64,000 nt of DNA from a bacterium (GTDB lineage: Bacteria; Zixibacteria; MSB-5A5; GN15; FEB-12). A program made the translations under genes and the position numbers. The notes beneath the pieces are model-generated. The model was not told the origin of the DNA. It saw only the letters and a program-made list of their open reading frames with translations, and ran no database searches. Where the stretch lies: assembly GCA_020444475.1 (NCBI GenBank), contig JAHLKV010000004.1:519197-583196 (forward strand), written 5' to 3'. This document shows positions 1-7,641 of this stretch, one piece after another (position 1 is the stretch's first letter; every line of letters starts with the position of its first letter).

Positions 1-12
1 AACCATGGTCAT
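1..12 (-). CDS. Possible 5' end of a gene running off the left edge
   Basis: Read on the minus strand, an ATG begins at base 12, with a second in-frame ATG at base 6. Eight bases upstream of the first there is a strong Shine-Dalgarno sequence, AAGGAGG. Only four codons (M-T-M-V) lie in the window, so no function can be assigned. The call rests on the ribosome binding site alone. It would make the following repeat-rich stretch a divergent intergenic region between this gene and whatever is expressed to its right. Confidence 0.35.
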
Positions 13-229
13 GTGGCCCCCCTCCTTTTGTGTGTGATATTCAAAGAACGAAACAGGGGGGAGAATTATGAAGTGCTCTTTTCCCCACCAACTCGATGGT
101 AATCCTGTCTCTGCCGCCTTTTGTAGAAGCAGGAGGAAAAAACGATGTCATTCCATGTCAACCGGAGACGAGAACCGAGCGTGTGATTGTGCGAGCGAAG
201 AGAAGAAAAACGATTTTGGGACCCCTAAA

Positions 230-620
230 AATGGCAAAACAAACCCATTTCGCCGTAACTTGCACGCGAGCACACTTGTACAACGAAGTTTTGGCTTCTT
301 GGCACCCACCCGGGACGGGTGGGCTACTCGATAGGAACCGGGGCTGTTCCTCGCGAAGTTTGTGGCCCACCTATAGTTCACGCGTAGCTCTTGTGGCCCA
401 CCTATAGTTCCCGCGTAGCGGGAACGGCAGGTGGGGGGTGCAAATGCGATGCGATGAATATCCCACCTGTCGTTCCGTCCGCTTTCGGCGGACTCCACTT
501 CAGGTGGGCAACAAGTAACACGCTGTTTGTGATGGCTGTCAGATGGGGTCGTCCGACGGCACAGACACCCACCCGGGACGGGTGGGCTACTCGATCTGTC
601 CGAACCGCAGGGGTTCGGAC
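230..620. repeat. Cluster of short direct and inverted intergenic repeats
   Basis: Bases 13-641 hold no convincing gene. A 30-base unit containing the palindrome CCCACCCGGGACGGGTGGG occurs identically at 303-332 and 566-595. A second unit, with core GTGGCCCACCTATAGTTC, occurs at about 361-388 and again at 391-419. A 15-base inverted repeat (421-435 with 462-476) encloses 26 bases. Smaller hairpins lie at 478-492 and 598-620; the last has a perfect 9-base stem just beyond the 3' end of pyrE. The density and identity of the units suggest a genome-wide interspersed repeat family. Small open frames crossing this region end inside repeat units and are probably not genes. Confidence 0.75.
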
Positions 621-641
621 CTACGCCCCAACGCACGTACG

Positions 642-1328
642 TTACACCAGCTTCAGCGGCTGGACGCCGTACTGGGCGAACTCGGACTCGATTGCTTTCG
701 CGATCGCCTCGCCCGGTTTGAGCGATGCGTACACGCGGGGGAGGAGGTCGAGGGAGTTGGACATGTTGAAAAACGGCACGCCGATCTTCGTGAACGCTTC
801 GGCCACACTCAAACCGTCGTCGCGGCGCTCCATCCGGTTGGTCAGGCTGATCACCGCGCTGATATCAACTCCAGAGTCTTTCAGCGCCGAGACAGAGGTC
901 ATGGTCGAGCCGCCGGTGGTCGTGACATCCTCAATCACCACTACCCGGCCGGTCGGCATACCGACAAAAAACTTGTCTTTGGGGGCGCCATGCTCTTTTG
1001 GTTTGGCCCGGCCCATCGCCAGCACGTGCGACCCTTCGCCGTAGGTCGGCTGCTGTTTTGCCCAGTGGAACTGGGTGAGGACGCCGAGCTTGGTGGCCCC
1101 TTCGGGGACGCCATAAAACGTATCGACCGAGATCTTGTTGGCTTTGACGAAGTCGATCACAAACCCGACCAGCTTCTCGGTCCGCCAGACGTCCTCGACT
1201 ACCGTCCGCCAGTTGGCATAGAAATGCGACTGGCGGCCCGATTTGAGGGTGATCGCTTTTTCGAAAAACCCATACACGCCGTTGTCGGCGACAAACTCGT
1301 CAAACTGCTGCTGGTCGAATTCGGCCAT
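642..1328 (-). CDS. pyrE: Orotate phosphoribosyltransferase
   Basis: This enzyme transfers the ribose-phosphate of PRPP to orotate, giving orotidine 5'-monophosphate in de novo pyrimidine synthesis in the cytoplasm. The 228-residue product carries the PRPP-binding signature VVVIEDVTTTGGST at about residues 129-142. An earlier segment (about 105-115) with R, K and H residues fits the flexible catalytic loop. Length is normal for the longer PyrE branch. The gene stands alone on the minus strand, divergent from manC across about 230 bases, and its 3' end faces the repeat cluster. A hairpin at 598-620 follows the stop codon but lacks a T-run, so it is not a clear terminator. Confidence 0.93.
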   Translation of the reverse strand: MAEFDQQQFDEFVADNGVYGFFEKAITLKSGRQSHFYANWRTVVEDVWRTEKLVGFVIDFVKANKISVDTFYGVPEGATKLGVLTQFHWAKQQPTYGEGSHVLAMGRAKPKEHGAPKDKFFVGMPTGRVVVIEDVTTTGGSTMTSVSALKDSGVDISAVISLTNRMERRDDGLSVAEAFTKIGVPFFNMSNSLDLLPRVYASLKPGEAIAKAIESEFAQYGVQPLKLV

Positions 1329-1561
1329 GACCCGCTCCCTTCCGCAAAGACACCCGAAACTGAGCTAACGCTATTGGAGCGGAATGTATATGCTGCGGCC
1401 GGGCGACCCAAGCGGAAAAAGAAATGCTCACGCAGCGAAGGCCCGCAGTCGAGCGAACCGGTGCTACCGTACGGCGGTGGCAGCGTCGGCAAACTTCCCT
1501 TGACCTCGGCATTTAAGCCCCGTATTATCAGCCAATTACAGCACATTCGGGAGTATTTCAC

Positions 1562-2641
1562 GTGAACTATGCGATCATCATGGCCGGTGGCCGGGGGGAG
1601 CGTTTCTGGCCCCTGTCGCGCGGCGCTCGTCCCAAGCAGTTCCTCAAGCTGACCTCGGACAAGACCATGCTCGAGGAGACCATTGCGCGGGTAGAACCGC
1701 TGATCCAGGTCGACAACCTTCGGATTGTCACCACCGAAGCGATGACCGAACAGGTCCTCAGGGAGATGCCGCAGATCCCGGAACATTCCATTCTTGCCGA
1801 ACCGGTCGGGCGCAACACCTGTCTGGCTATCGGACTGGCCGCCGTTCACCTTCGCCACGAAAACGAGCGCGCCGTGATGGTCGTACTGTCCGCCGACCAT
1901 CTGATCCGCCCGGCGGCCAAGCTCCTGAGAATCCTGCGCGACGGCATGGCTATCGCATCGATGGAAGACGTCCTGATCACTATCGGTATCGTTCCCACCC
2001 GTCCCGATACGGGCTATGGCTATATCAAATTCGGTGATATGTACAAAGAAGAAGGGGACAGCAGCGTCTACGACGTCGTCGCCTTCGCCGAGAAACCGAA
2101 AGCCACTCTCGCCCAGGAGTATTACTACACGAAGCAGTATTTCTGGAACTCCGGCATGTTCATCTGGTCCGCACGAGCTATACTCATGGCCATCAACAAG
2201 CACCATCCGGAGATGGGGGAACAGCTGGAGCAATACGCGAAAAGCATCGGCACCGAACGAGAAAGAGAAGAGCGCGCGAAACTCTACCAGTCGGCCAACA
2301 GCATCTCGATCGACTACGCCGTCCTCGAACATGCCGACAACGTCAAGGTCATCAAAGGTGATTTCATCTGGGACGATGTGGGCAGCTGGAACGCCCTTGA
2401 GCGGTATAAGGAACGAGACAGCGAGAACAACGTGATGATCGGCAAGACCGAGATACTCAACACGTACGAAACCACCGTTTACAACGACACCGACGGTTTG
2501 GTGGCGTGTATCGGCGTCTCGGATCTGGTGGTTGTCCGGTCCGGTGATACGACTCTGGTCGTGCACAAAACCAAGACGGCCGCCGTCAAGGAACTCCTCG
2601 CTCAGTTGGCAAAAAAAGATGAATACCAGAAGTATCTTTAG
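1562..2641 (+). CDS. manC: Mannose-1-phosphate guanylyltransferase
   Basis: Produces GDP-mannose from mannose-1-phosphate and GTP, the sugar donor for polysaccharides and glycans. The 359-residue protein begins with the nucleotidyltransferase signature, a GGRGERFWPLSR segment at residues 9-20 followed by PKQF. A second conserved segment, FAEKPK, lies near residue 175, and the pattern WNSGMF near 200 is typical of the GMP family. It is the short single-domain form, without the C-terminal cupin isomerase domain of bifunctional ManC/AlgA. Translation starts at GTG 1562 behind a GGGAG about 8 bases upstream. Its last 23 bases overlap the next gene, suggesting translational coupling. Confidence 0.92.
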   Translation: MNYAIIMAGGRGERFWPLSRGARPKQFLKLTSDKTMLEETIARVEPLIQVDNLRIVTTEAMTEQVLREMPQIPEHSILAEPVGRNTCLAIGLAAVHLRHENERAVMVVLSADHLIRPAAKLLRILRDGMAIASMEDVLITIGIVPTRPDTGYGYIKFGDMYKEEGDSSVYDVVAFAEKPKATLAQEYYYTKQYFWNSGMFIWSARAILMAINKHHPEMGEQLEQYAKSIGTEREREERAKLYQSANSISIDYAVLEHADNVKVIKGDFIWDDVGSWNALERYKERDSENNVMIGKTEILNTYETTVYNDTDGLVACIGVSDLVVVRSGDTTLVVHKTKTAAVKELLAQLAKKDEYQKYL

Positions 2642-3275
2642 TCTGATTCTGGCGGTGGCACTGCTGGCGCTGGTCATTGGTTGCGCCAAACAGGGAAGCG
2701 CACCGGCCGAAGAGCGTCCGAGCGGCGAGAGCGGCACGGTCGGCGAACGTGGTGTTGACCCGCTGGAGCTGGCCGCCGACCGTGAAATCGTCCCGGCCGT
2801 GCAGCCGCACAGTGGTGACATCACCGGCCACGACGCACTGGTTGTCCGCGACAACACCAACCAGTCGGCCGACAGCGGCAGTTTCGCCACGCCCGCGCCG
2901 ACCGGGGCAATCGATTCGCTGAACTCACAGGCCTATCGGGTGCAGGTCTACACCGGGAAGCTGTTCTCCGATGCCCGGAAGGAAGTTGCGATCGCCGAGG
3001 AGATATTCGACCAGCCGGTCTATCTCGATTACGAAGTGCCGTATTTCAAAGTCAGGGTCGGCGATTTTGCCGACCGCGATGCTGCCGAGATCTACCGCCA
3101 ACAGGCCCAGGGAGCCGGATACGGCAACGCCTGGGTGGTCCTTGTCAATCTGAATGTCCGCGAAGCGGCGCCGCTTTACGAGGGGTTGCCGTTGCGGCCG
3201 ATCGACTCGACCGGCGTTGTGCCGCCGCAGGTCGACGAACCTCTCGACCCCGGAGAGGGACCACCGGAGGAATAA
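2619..3275 (+). CDS. SPOR-domain lipoprotein
   Basis: Predicted 218-residue outer-membrane-directed lipoprotein. The ATG at 2619 was chosen because it gives a signal peptide (residues 1-20, hydrophobic core rich in L, A, I and V) ending in a lipobox LVIGC, whereas a longer upstream reading lacks this. A low-complexity linker rich in G, E and P follows. Residues about 105-180 look like a SPOR domain (YRVQVYTG at its start, YFKVRVGDF in the middle), which in known proteins binds denuded peptidoglycan glycan strands at division sites. The gene begins inside manC. Its role is inferred from the domain only; the partner is unknown. Confidence 0.82.
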   Translation: MNTRSIFSLILAVALLALVIGCAKQGSAPAEERPSGESGTVGERGVDPLELAADREIVPAVQPHSGDITGHDALVVRDNTNQSADSGSFATPAPTGAIDSLNSQAYRVQVYTGKLFSDARKEVAIAEEIFDQPVYLDYEVPYFKVRVGDFADRDAAEIYRQQAQGAGYGNAWVVLVNLNVREAAPLYEGLPLRPIDSTGVVPPQVDEPLDPGEGPPEE

Positions 3276-3276
3276 G

Positions 3277-3909
3277 CTGCAACGGCTGGCCGTAGACTAC
3301 CGCAATCCCGACCCGGCTGCCCTGTCCCGGGCGGCCGCGCTGCTCCGTTCCGACCGGTTGGTGGTCGCTCCCACTGAGACACGGTATGGTCTGCTCTGCC
3401 GAGCCGACTCGGCGGCGGCGCTCGAACGACTTGTCCGGGCCAAGGGTCGCGACCGGAAACAGGCGGTCTCTGTTTTTGTCGATTCTCCCGCCTCTCTCTG
3501 GCGACTTGGCGAGAAAACACCCGCCGCCGCCAGGCTCGCCGAGCGATTTCTCCCCGGTCCGATGACGCTGGTGCTGCGTGCGCTGGTCGATTGGTCGGCG
3601 CCGCTCGTGATTGACGGAAAGATCGGTTTGCGTCTTTCGGACGCACCGGTTATACTAAGAATTCTCCGGGAAGCAGGGGGCGAACTGACCGCGACGTCGG
3701 CCAACCGCTCCGGCTCACCCGATTTGACGTCGGTAGACGAGATCGCCGCTCAGCTGGGAGACGATGTTGCGCTGTATCTCGATGCAGGCGAGTTAGATGG
3801 CCGGGTGTCGACGGTGGTCGACGGGACCACGGATCCGCCTGTCGTGCTGCGGGAAGGCGCCATCAGCCGGCTACAACTGGCTGAGGCTCTAAACAACGAA
3901 AGAAAATGA
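3277..3909 (+). CDS. tsaC: Threonylcarbamoyl-AMP synthase (TsaC/Sua5/YrdC family), probable CTG start
   Basis: Makes threonylcarbamoyl-AMP from threonine, bicarbonate and ATP for the t6A37 modification of ANN-decoding tRNAs. The YrdC fold is recognised from PTETRYGLLCRA near residues 30-41, a KGRDRKQAVSVFV segment, LPGPMTLVL and ATSANRSGSPD. From 3277 the product is 210 residues, the usual length of the short TsaC form without a Sua5 C-terminal domain. No ATG, GTG or TTG lies between 3217 and the conserved core. CTG at 3277 is preceded six bases upstream by GGAGG, so I prefer it. TTG 3217 or ATG 3154 would add 20 or 41 arginine-rich residues that read like out-of-frame lipoprotein codons. Confidence 0.85.
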   Translation: MQRLAVDYRNPDPAALSRAAALLRSDRLVVAPTETRYGLLCRADSAAALERLVRAKGRDRKQAVSVFVDSPASLWRLGEKTPAAARLAERFLPGPMTLVLRALVDWSAPLVIDGKIGLRLSDAPVILRILREAGGELTATSANRSGSPDLTSVDEIAAQLGDDVALYLDAGELDGRVSTVVDGTTDPPVVLREGAISRLQLAEALNNERK

Positions 3910-4406
3910 TGACTGATCCATACACGATTCTGTTTGTCTGCACCGGCAACACCTGCCGCTCGCCGATGGCTCAGGGGGCGCTTACCGTTCTGCTCGAGAA
4001 AGAACGCCCCGGCAGATTCAAGGTAGAGTCTTCGGGTATAGCAGCCGCCTCGGGATATCCGGCAACCATGTACGGGGTGGAGGCAGCCAAGATGTGGGGG
4101 GCGGATCTCAGCGGCCACCAGTCACAGCCGCTGTCGCGTGCTCAGATAGAGCGCGCCGATCTGATTTTCGGCATGTCGCCCGAACACGTCAGAGAGATCG
4201 TTCGCCAGGTGCCCGCCGCCGCCGACAAGACCTATCTATTCAAGAATTTCCCCGACCAGTCCCCGCACGGCGAACCGCTGGAGGACCCGATCGGGCAGGC
4301 GCTGGAACGATACAACGAGACATTCCTGGAAATCGGCGAATACCTCGGCAAGTATCTGCCCGAGATTGTAAAAAGGATTGATGCGAAGACCAATGCCCAA
4401 GAGTAG
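3906..4406 (+). CDS. Low-molecular-weight phosphatase, probably protein-arginine phosphatase (YwlE-like)
   Basis: Cytoplasmic LMW-PTP family enzyme of 166 residues. The P-loop CTGNTCRS spans residues 12-19, with nucleophile Cys12 and Arg18. The general acid is Asp127 in a DP pair. Thr16 occupies the position that, in Bacillus YwlE, favours phosphoarginine over phosphotyrosine, so an arginine phosphatase is the likelier call. The start overlaps the tsaC stop (ATGATGA); ATG 3909 is an alternative start. The tsaC-phosphatase pairing matches the ywlC-ywlE neighbourhood of Firmicutes. No arginine kinase (McsB) is visible in the window, so substrate preference remains an inference from one residue and synteny. 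Confidence 0.85.
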   Translation: MMTDPYTILFVCTGNTCRSPMAQGALTVLLEKERPGRFKVESSGIAAASGYPATMYGVEAAKMWGADLSGHQSQPLSRAQIERADLIFGMSPEHVREIVRQVPAAADKTYLFKNFPDQSPHGEPLEDPIGQALERYNETFLEIGEYLGKYLPEIVKRIDAKTNAQE

Positions 4407-5277
4407 TCTCCTCCAGAAAGTCATGGTGGTCCTGGTCGTTATTGCCGGGATGATTCCGGTGCTCTTTTTTGCCTCGATCGAGGTCGGCATCGCCGAGCCG
4501 ACCGATCCCCCACCGCTGCCGAATGCGCTTGACGGAGTTGATAGATACGTCGACAACGTCGCCTTCGGCGCGGGAGAGAAGCTCTCGTTTGATGTCAACT
4601 ACGGCTTCATCAATGCCGGGACGGCATCGCTCGAAGTAACTCGTCTCATCGAGTACGAAGGCCGCCCGAGCTATCAGATTATCTCCCGCGCGCAGTCCAA
4701 CAGCTTTTTCTCGACTTTCTTCGAGGTCGACGACCGCATCGAGTCGATTATCGACGCTGTCGGGATATTCAGCTGGCGGTTCGAAAAGAACCTTCGCGAG
4801 GGTAACTACCGCGCCGACCGCCAGTATTCGTTCGATCAGCGCAACCACTTTACGGTCTACAAAGATGATACAATCGCGGTCGAACCGTACGTGCAGGATG
4901 CGTTGTCATCGCTGTACTACGTGCGGACACAGCCGCTGGAAGTGGGCAAGTCGGTCTTCCTGCCGGTCTTTGTCGACGGCCGCAAGATGGATATGGAAGT
5001 AAAAGTACACCGTACCGAACAAATCACGGTCGCGGCCGGCACGTTCGACTGCCTCGTGGTGGAGCCGATGACGTCGTCGGTTGGGGTGTTCAAAAACGAG
5101 GGCAAACTGACCGTCTGGCTCACCGACGACCGGCTTCGCATGCCGGTTCTCATGAAATCGAAGGTGCTGGTCGGCTCGATCAGTGCCGAGCTGACGGACT
5201 ATTCCCTCGGAGAAATAGGTGAATTAGGACCCGGGCGCCGTTCGGCTCAGTACGAGCGGACGGGCGTCAGGGTATAG
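4381..5277 (+). CDS. DUF3108-domain exported protein
   Basis: A 298-residue protein beginning with a basic stretch and a hydrophobic segment at about residues 12-33, consistent with a signal peptide or anchor. The remainder matches the DUF3108 pattern: GEKLSFDVNYGFINAG near residue 60, a central beta-rich region, and a C-terminal GKLTVWLTDDRLRMPV with KVLVGSISAEL. The family folds as a periplasmic beta-barrel-like lipid- or envelope-associated domain of unknown function. ATG 4381 has AAAAGGA five bases upstream; a TTG at 4378 is also possible. It overlaps the end of the phosphatase gene by about 26 bases, so it is likely cotranscribed. Confidence 0.82.
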   Translation: MRRPMPKSSLLQKVMVVLVVIAGMIPVLFFASIEVGIAEPTDPPPLPNALDGVDRYVDNVAFGAGEKLSFDVNYGFINAGTASLEVTRLIEYEGRPSYQIISRAQSNSFFSTFFEVDDRIESIIDAVGIFSWRFEKNLREGNYRADRQYSFDQRNHFTVYKDDTIAVEPYVQDALSSLYYVRTQPLEVGKSVFLPVFVDGRKMDMEVKVHRTEQITVAAGTFDCLVVEPMTSSVGVFKNEGKLTVWLTDDRLRMPVLMKSKVLVGSISAELTDYSLGEIGELGPGRRSAQYERTGVRV

Positions 5278-5307
5278 CTGGTGAGATGGAAGGACGGAGT
5301 TAGTGTT

Positions 5308-6801
5308 ATGGCCAAGTTAGTCGAGTGCGTACCAAACTTTTCCGAAGGGCGTCGGCCCGAGGTTATCGACCAGATCTGTGCGGCGATCACCGCCGAAGAG
5401 GGTGTGACCCTGCTCGATAAGGAGATGGACGGCGATCACAACCGCGCCGTCGTGACGTTTGTCTGCCATCCCGATCTGGCGGTCGATGCGGCCTTTCGCG
5501 GCTACCAGAAAGCCGCCGAACTAATCGATATGACGACCCACAAGGGCGAACATCCGCGCATGGGGGCGTGCGATGTCTGCCCGTTTATTCCGATATCCGA
5601 GATGACGGTCGAAGACGCCGTCGAACTGGCTCATCGCCTCGGCAAGAAAGTCGGCGAAGAGCTGCAGATTCCGGTCTACCTGTACGAAGACGCCGCGACC
5701 AGCAAGAAACGCAAAAACCTCGCCAAGGTCCGGACCGGTCAGTACGAAGGTATTCGCGATTCGATCGAGAAAGACCCCGCCCGCAAGCCGGACTACGGCC
5801 CGGCCAAGATGAATCTCAAATCCGGCGCCACCGCGATCGGCGTCCGTTTCCCGCTGGTGGCGTTCAACGTCTATCTCGGCACGAACAAGAAAGTCATCGC
5901 CGACAAGATTGCCGATGCGGTTCGGTCACTGAAGGGCGGCTATCGGTTCGTCAAGGCGCTCGGATTCGAGATCAAGGAGCGCGACCAGGTTCAGATATCG
6001 ATGAATCTCGTCAACTACACCAAGACACCGATCTTCCGCGTCTTCGAGACAATCAAAAGCGAAGCGGAACGATATGGCGTGCCGGTGACATCATCGGAAG
6101 TCATCGGGCTGGTACCCAACGACGCGATAGTTGATGTCTCCGACTTCTATCTCAGGCTCGAGAACTTTTCGAAAGAACAGATCCTCGAAGAGAAACTGCG
6201 TCAGGCCGGTGGTGGGGGAGGCAAACAGGATTCGTTCGTCGATGATGTCGCTTCGTCCTCGCCCGCGCCGGGGGGCGGTTCGGTGGCGGCGTTCGCCGGC
6301 TCGCTGGCGGCGGCGCTGGCGGCGATGGTGTGTCGTCTGACGGTGGGCAAGAAAGCGTACGCATCGGTGAGAGACGAACTGTCCGATATCCGCGACAAGG
6401 CCGACGGACTCCGCAAGGAACTGGCTCAGCTCGTCGAGAAGGACAAAGAGGCGTTTGACGCCGTCATGGCGTCGTTCAAGGCGGGCGGCGAGAAGCTCGA
6501 GAATGCGACCAAGCACGCGGCCGTAGTGCCGCTCACGGTGATGCAGAAATCGCTGGCAGCGATGGAGCTGGCTTTGACGGTCGCGAAGAAGGGGAACCAG
6601 AATTCGATCTCCGACGCCGGTGTGGCCGGCCTGATGGGACATGCCGCCATCGAAGGCGCCGGATACAACGTGCGGATCAACCTGACTTCGCTGAAAGACA
6701 CGGCTTATGTCGAGAAGATGAAGGCCGATGTCCAGGACCTTCGCACCAAAGGCGAGCAACTCGCCGCGGAGATCAAATCGACGGTTGAAGCCGCGCTGTA
6801 G
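5308..6801 (+). CDS. ftcD: Bifunctional glutamate formimidoyltransferase / formimidotetrahydrofolate cyclodeaminase
   Basis: Transfers the formimino group of formiminoglutamate (from histidine degradation) to tetrahydrofolate, then deaminates it to 5,10-methenyl-THF. The 497-residue protein has both domains. Residues 1-300 are the formiminotransferase, with CVPNFSEG at residues 6-13 and the active-site segment GEHPRMGACDVCPF near residue 80. Residues about 310-497 are the cyclodeaminase, opening with SPAPGGGSVAAFAGSLAAAL. A glycine-rich linker near residue 300 joins them. The start at ATG 5308 has GGAG eight bases upstream and begins at the conserved N-terminus; an upstream GTG at 5281 would add nine unconserved residues. 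Other histidine-utilisation genes are not in the window. Confidence 0.93.
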   Translation: MAKLVECVPNFSEGRRPEVIDQICAAITAEEGVTLLDKEMDGDHNRAVVTFVCHPDLAVDAAFRGYQKAAELIDMTTHKGEHPRMGACDVCPFIPISEMTVEDAVELAHRLGKKVGEELQIPVYLYEDAATSKKRKNLAKVRTGQYEGIRDSIEKDPARKPDYGPAKMNLKSGATAIGVRFPLVAFNVYLGTNKKVIADKIADAVRSLKGGYRFVKALGFEIKERDQVQISMNLVNYTKTPIFRVFETIKSEAERYGVPVTSSEVIGLVPNDAIVDVSDFYLRLENFSKEQILEEKLRQAGGGGGKQDSFVDDVASSSPAPGGGSVAAFAGSLAAALAAMVCRLTVGKKAYASVRDELSDIRDKADGLRKELAQLVEKDKEAFDAVMASFKAGGEKLENATKHAAVVPLTVMQKSLAAMELALTVAKKGNQNSISDAGVAGLMGHAAIEGAGYNVRINLTSLKDTAYVEKMKADVQDLRTKGEQLAAEIKSTVEAAL

Positions 6802-6804
6802 CCT

Positions 6805-7641
6805 ATGGCCGACACGATCGACCTCCATATGCATACGACCTGCTCGGACGGCAAAAAAACTCCGTCCGAGCTTCTGGCGATGGTGCGTCGATCGGGAGTC
6901 GCGGCCTTTGCGGTGACCGACCATGATACCCTCGATGGCTTCCGGGAGATTCGCGACCTGCTTGAGCCGGGTGATCCGGAGCTGGTCCCCGGAATCGAGC
7001 TTTCGGCCAAGATCGGTGATCGCGATGTCCACCTGCTGGCATATCTGTTCGATCCGGACCATCCGGGTCTGAATTTGCAGCTCGAAGAATTTCGAAAAAA
7101 GAGGGAACGCCGGGGCCGCATGATAGTTGAAAGGCTGGAGGAATTAGGTCTCTCGGTCCCGTTTGAAGAAGTGGAAAAGGCTGCCGGTGAGGGGGTCATC
7201 GGTCGACCACACATCGCCGAAGCGATGGTAGCCAGCGGGGCCATCCACACCTACGAAGAAGCTTTCCGCAAGTACATAAGCAACAGCGGTCCGGCGTATG
7301 TTCCGAAATCCAAGATGACGCCGGGAGAAGCCATTAACCTTACGCACGAGGCCGGCGGCGTGGCGGTCCTGGCCCATCCGTTTATCGACGACATGTACGA
7401 ACAGCTTCCCATGCTCGTCAGGCACGGCCTCGACGGAATCGAGATTTACCACTATTCACATAAGTCGTCCGATGTTGACCGGGCCAGAGAACTGGCGCGG
7501 CGATATGACCTGCTGCCATCCGGCGGCTCCGACTTCCATGGGCGGGAGAGCAGGAACTCCATCATCGGCTCATCGCCGGTGCCGATGGCGTTCCTCGACG
7601 ATCTCAAGACACGGGCACTACAGATACGAGGCGCACAGTGA
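6805..7641 (+). CDS. PHP-domain phosphoesterase, RNase AM / nucleoside 3',5'-bisphosphate phosphatase type
   Basis: A 278-residue metal-dependent phosphoesterase of the polymerase-and-histidinol-phosphatase superfamily. The metal-binding motifs are in order: DLHMHTTCSDG at residues 6-16, VTDHDT near 38, GIELSA near 64, VLAHPF near 190, and a terminal GSDFHG near 240. The insert between the third and fourth motifs, with GRPHIAEAM, is characteristic of the YciV/TrpH-like subgroup, which hydrolyses 3',5'-nucleoside bisphosphates and trims RNA 5' ends. It begins three bases after ftcD. Its GTGA end overlaps the start of the metalloprotease gene, so it is part of the same transcript. Exact substrate is inferred from the subgroup. 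Confidence 0.85.
   Translation: MADTIDLHMHTTCSDGKKTPSELLAMVRRSGVAAFAVTDHDTLDGFREIRDLLEPGDPELVPGIELSAKIGDRDVHLLAYLFDPDHPGLNLQLEEFRKKRERRGRMIVERLEELGLSVPFEEVEKAAGEGVIGRPHIAEAMVASGAIHTYEEAFRKYISNSGPAYVPKSKMTPGEAINLTHEAGGVAVLAHPFIDDMYEQLPMLVRHGLDGIEIYHYSHKSSDVDRARELARRYDLLPSGGSDFHGRESRNSIIGSSPVPMAFLDDLKTRALQIRGAQ

Noticed and set aside
68..334. 88-codon frame with a good ribosome binding site at the left end
   Set aside because: Its C-terminal part is read from the repeat unit at 303-332, the composition is unlike neighbouring genes, and overlapping frames on both strands are similarly long. The GGGGGGAG may be chance.
148..636. 162-codon minus-strand frame across the repeat cluster
   Set aside because: It spans both repeat families and hairpins, has no ribosome binding site, and its sequence is arginine-, proline- and serine-rich, as expected of out-of-frame GC-rich DNA.
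1199..2890. 563-codon minus-strand frame opposite manC
   Set aside because: It is a shadow of manC and part of pyrE; the protein has no recognisable domain, while the plus strand encodes a clear guanylyltransferase.
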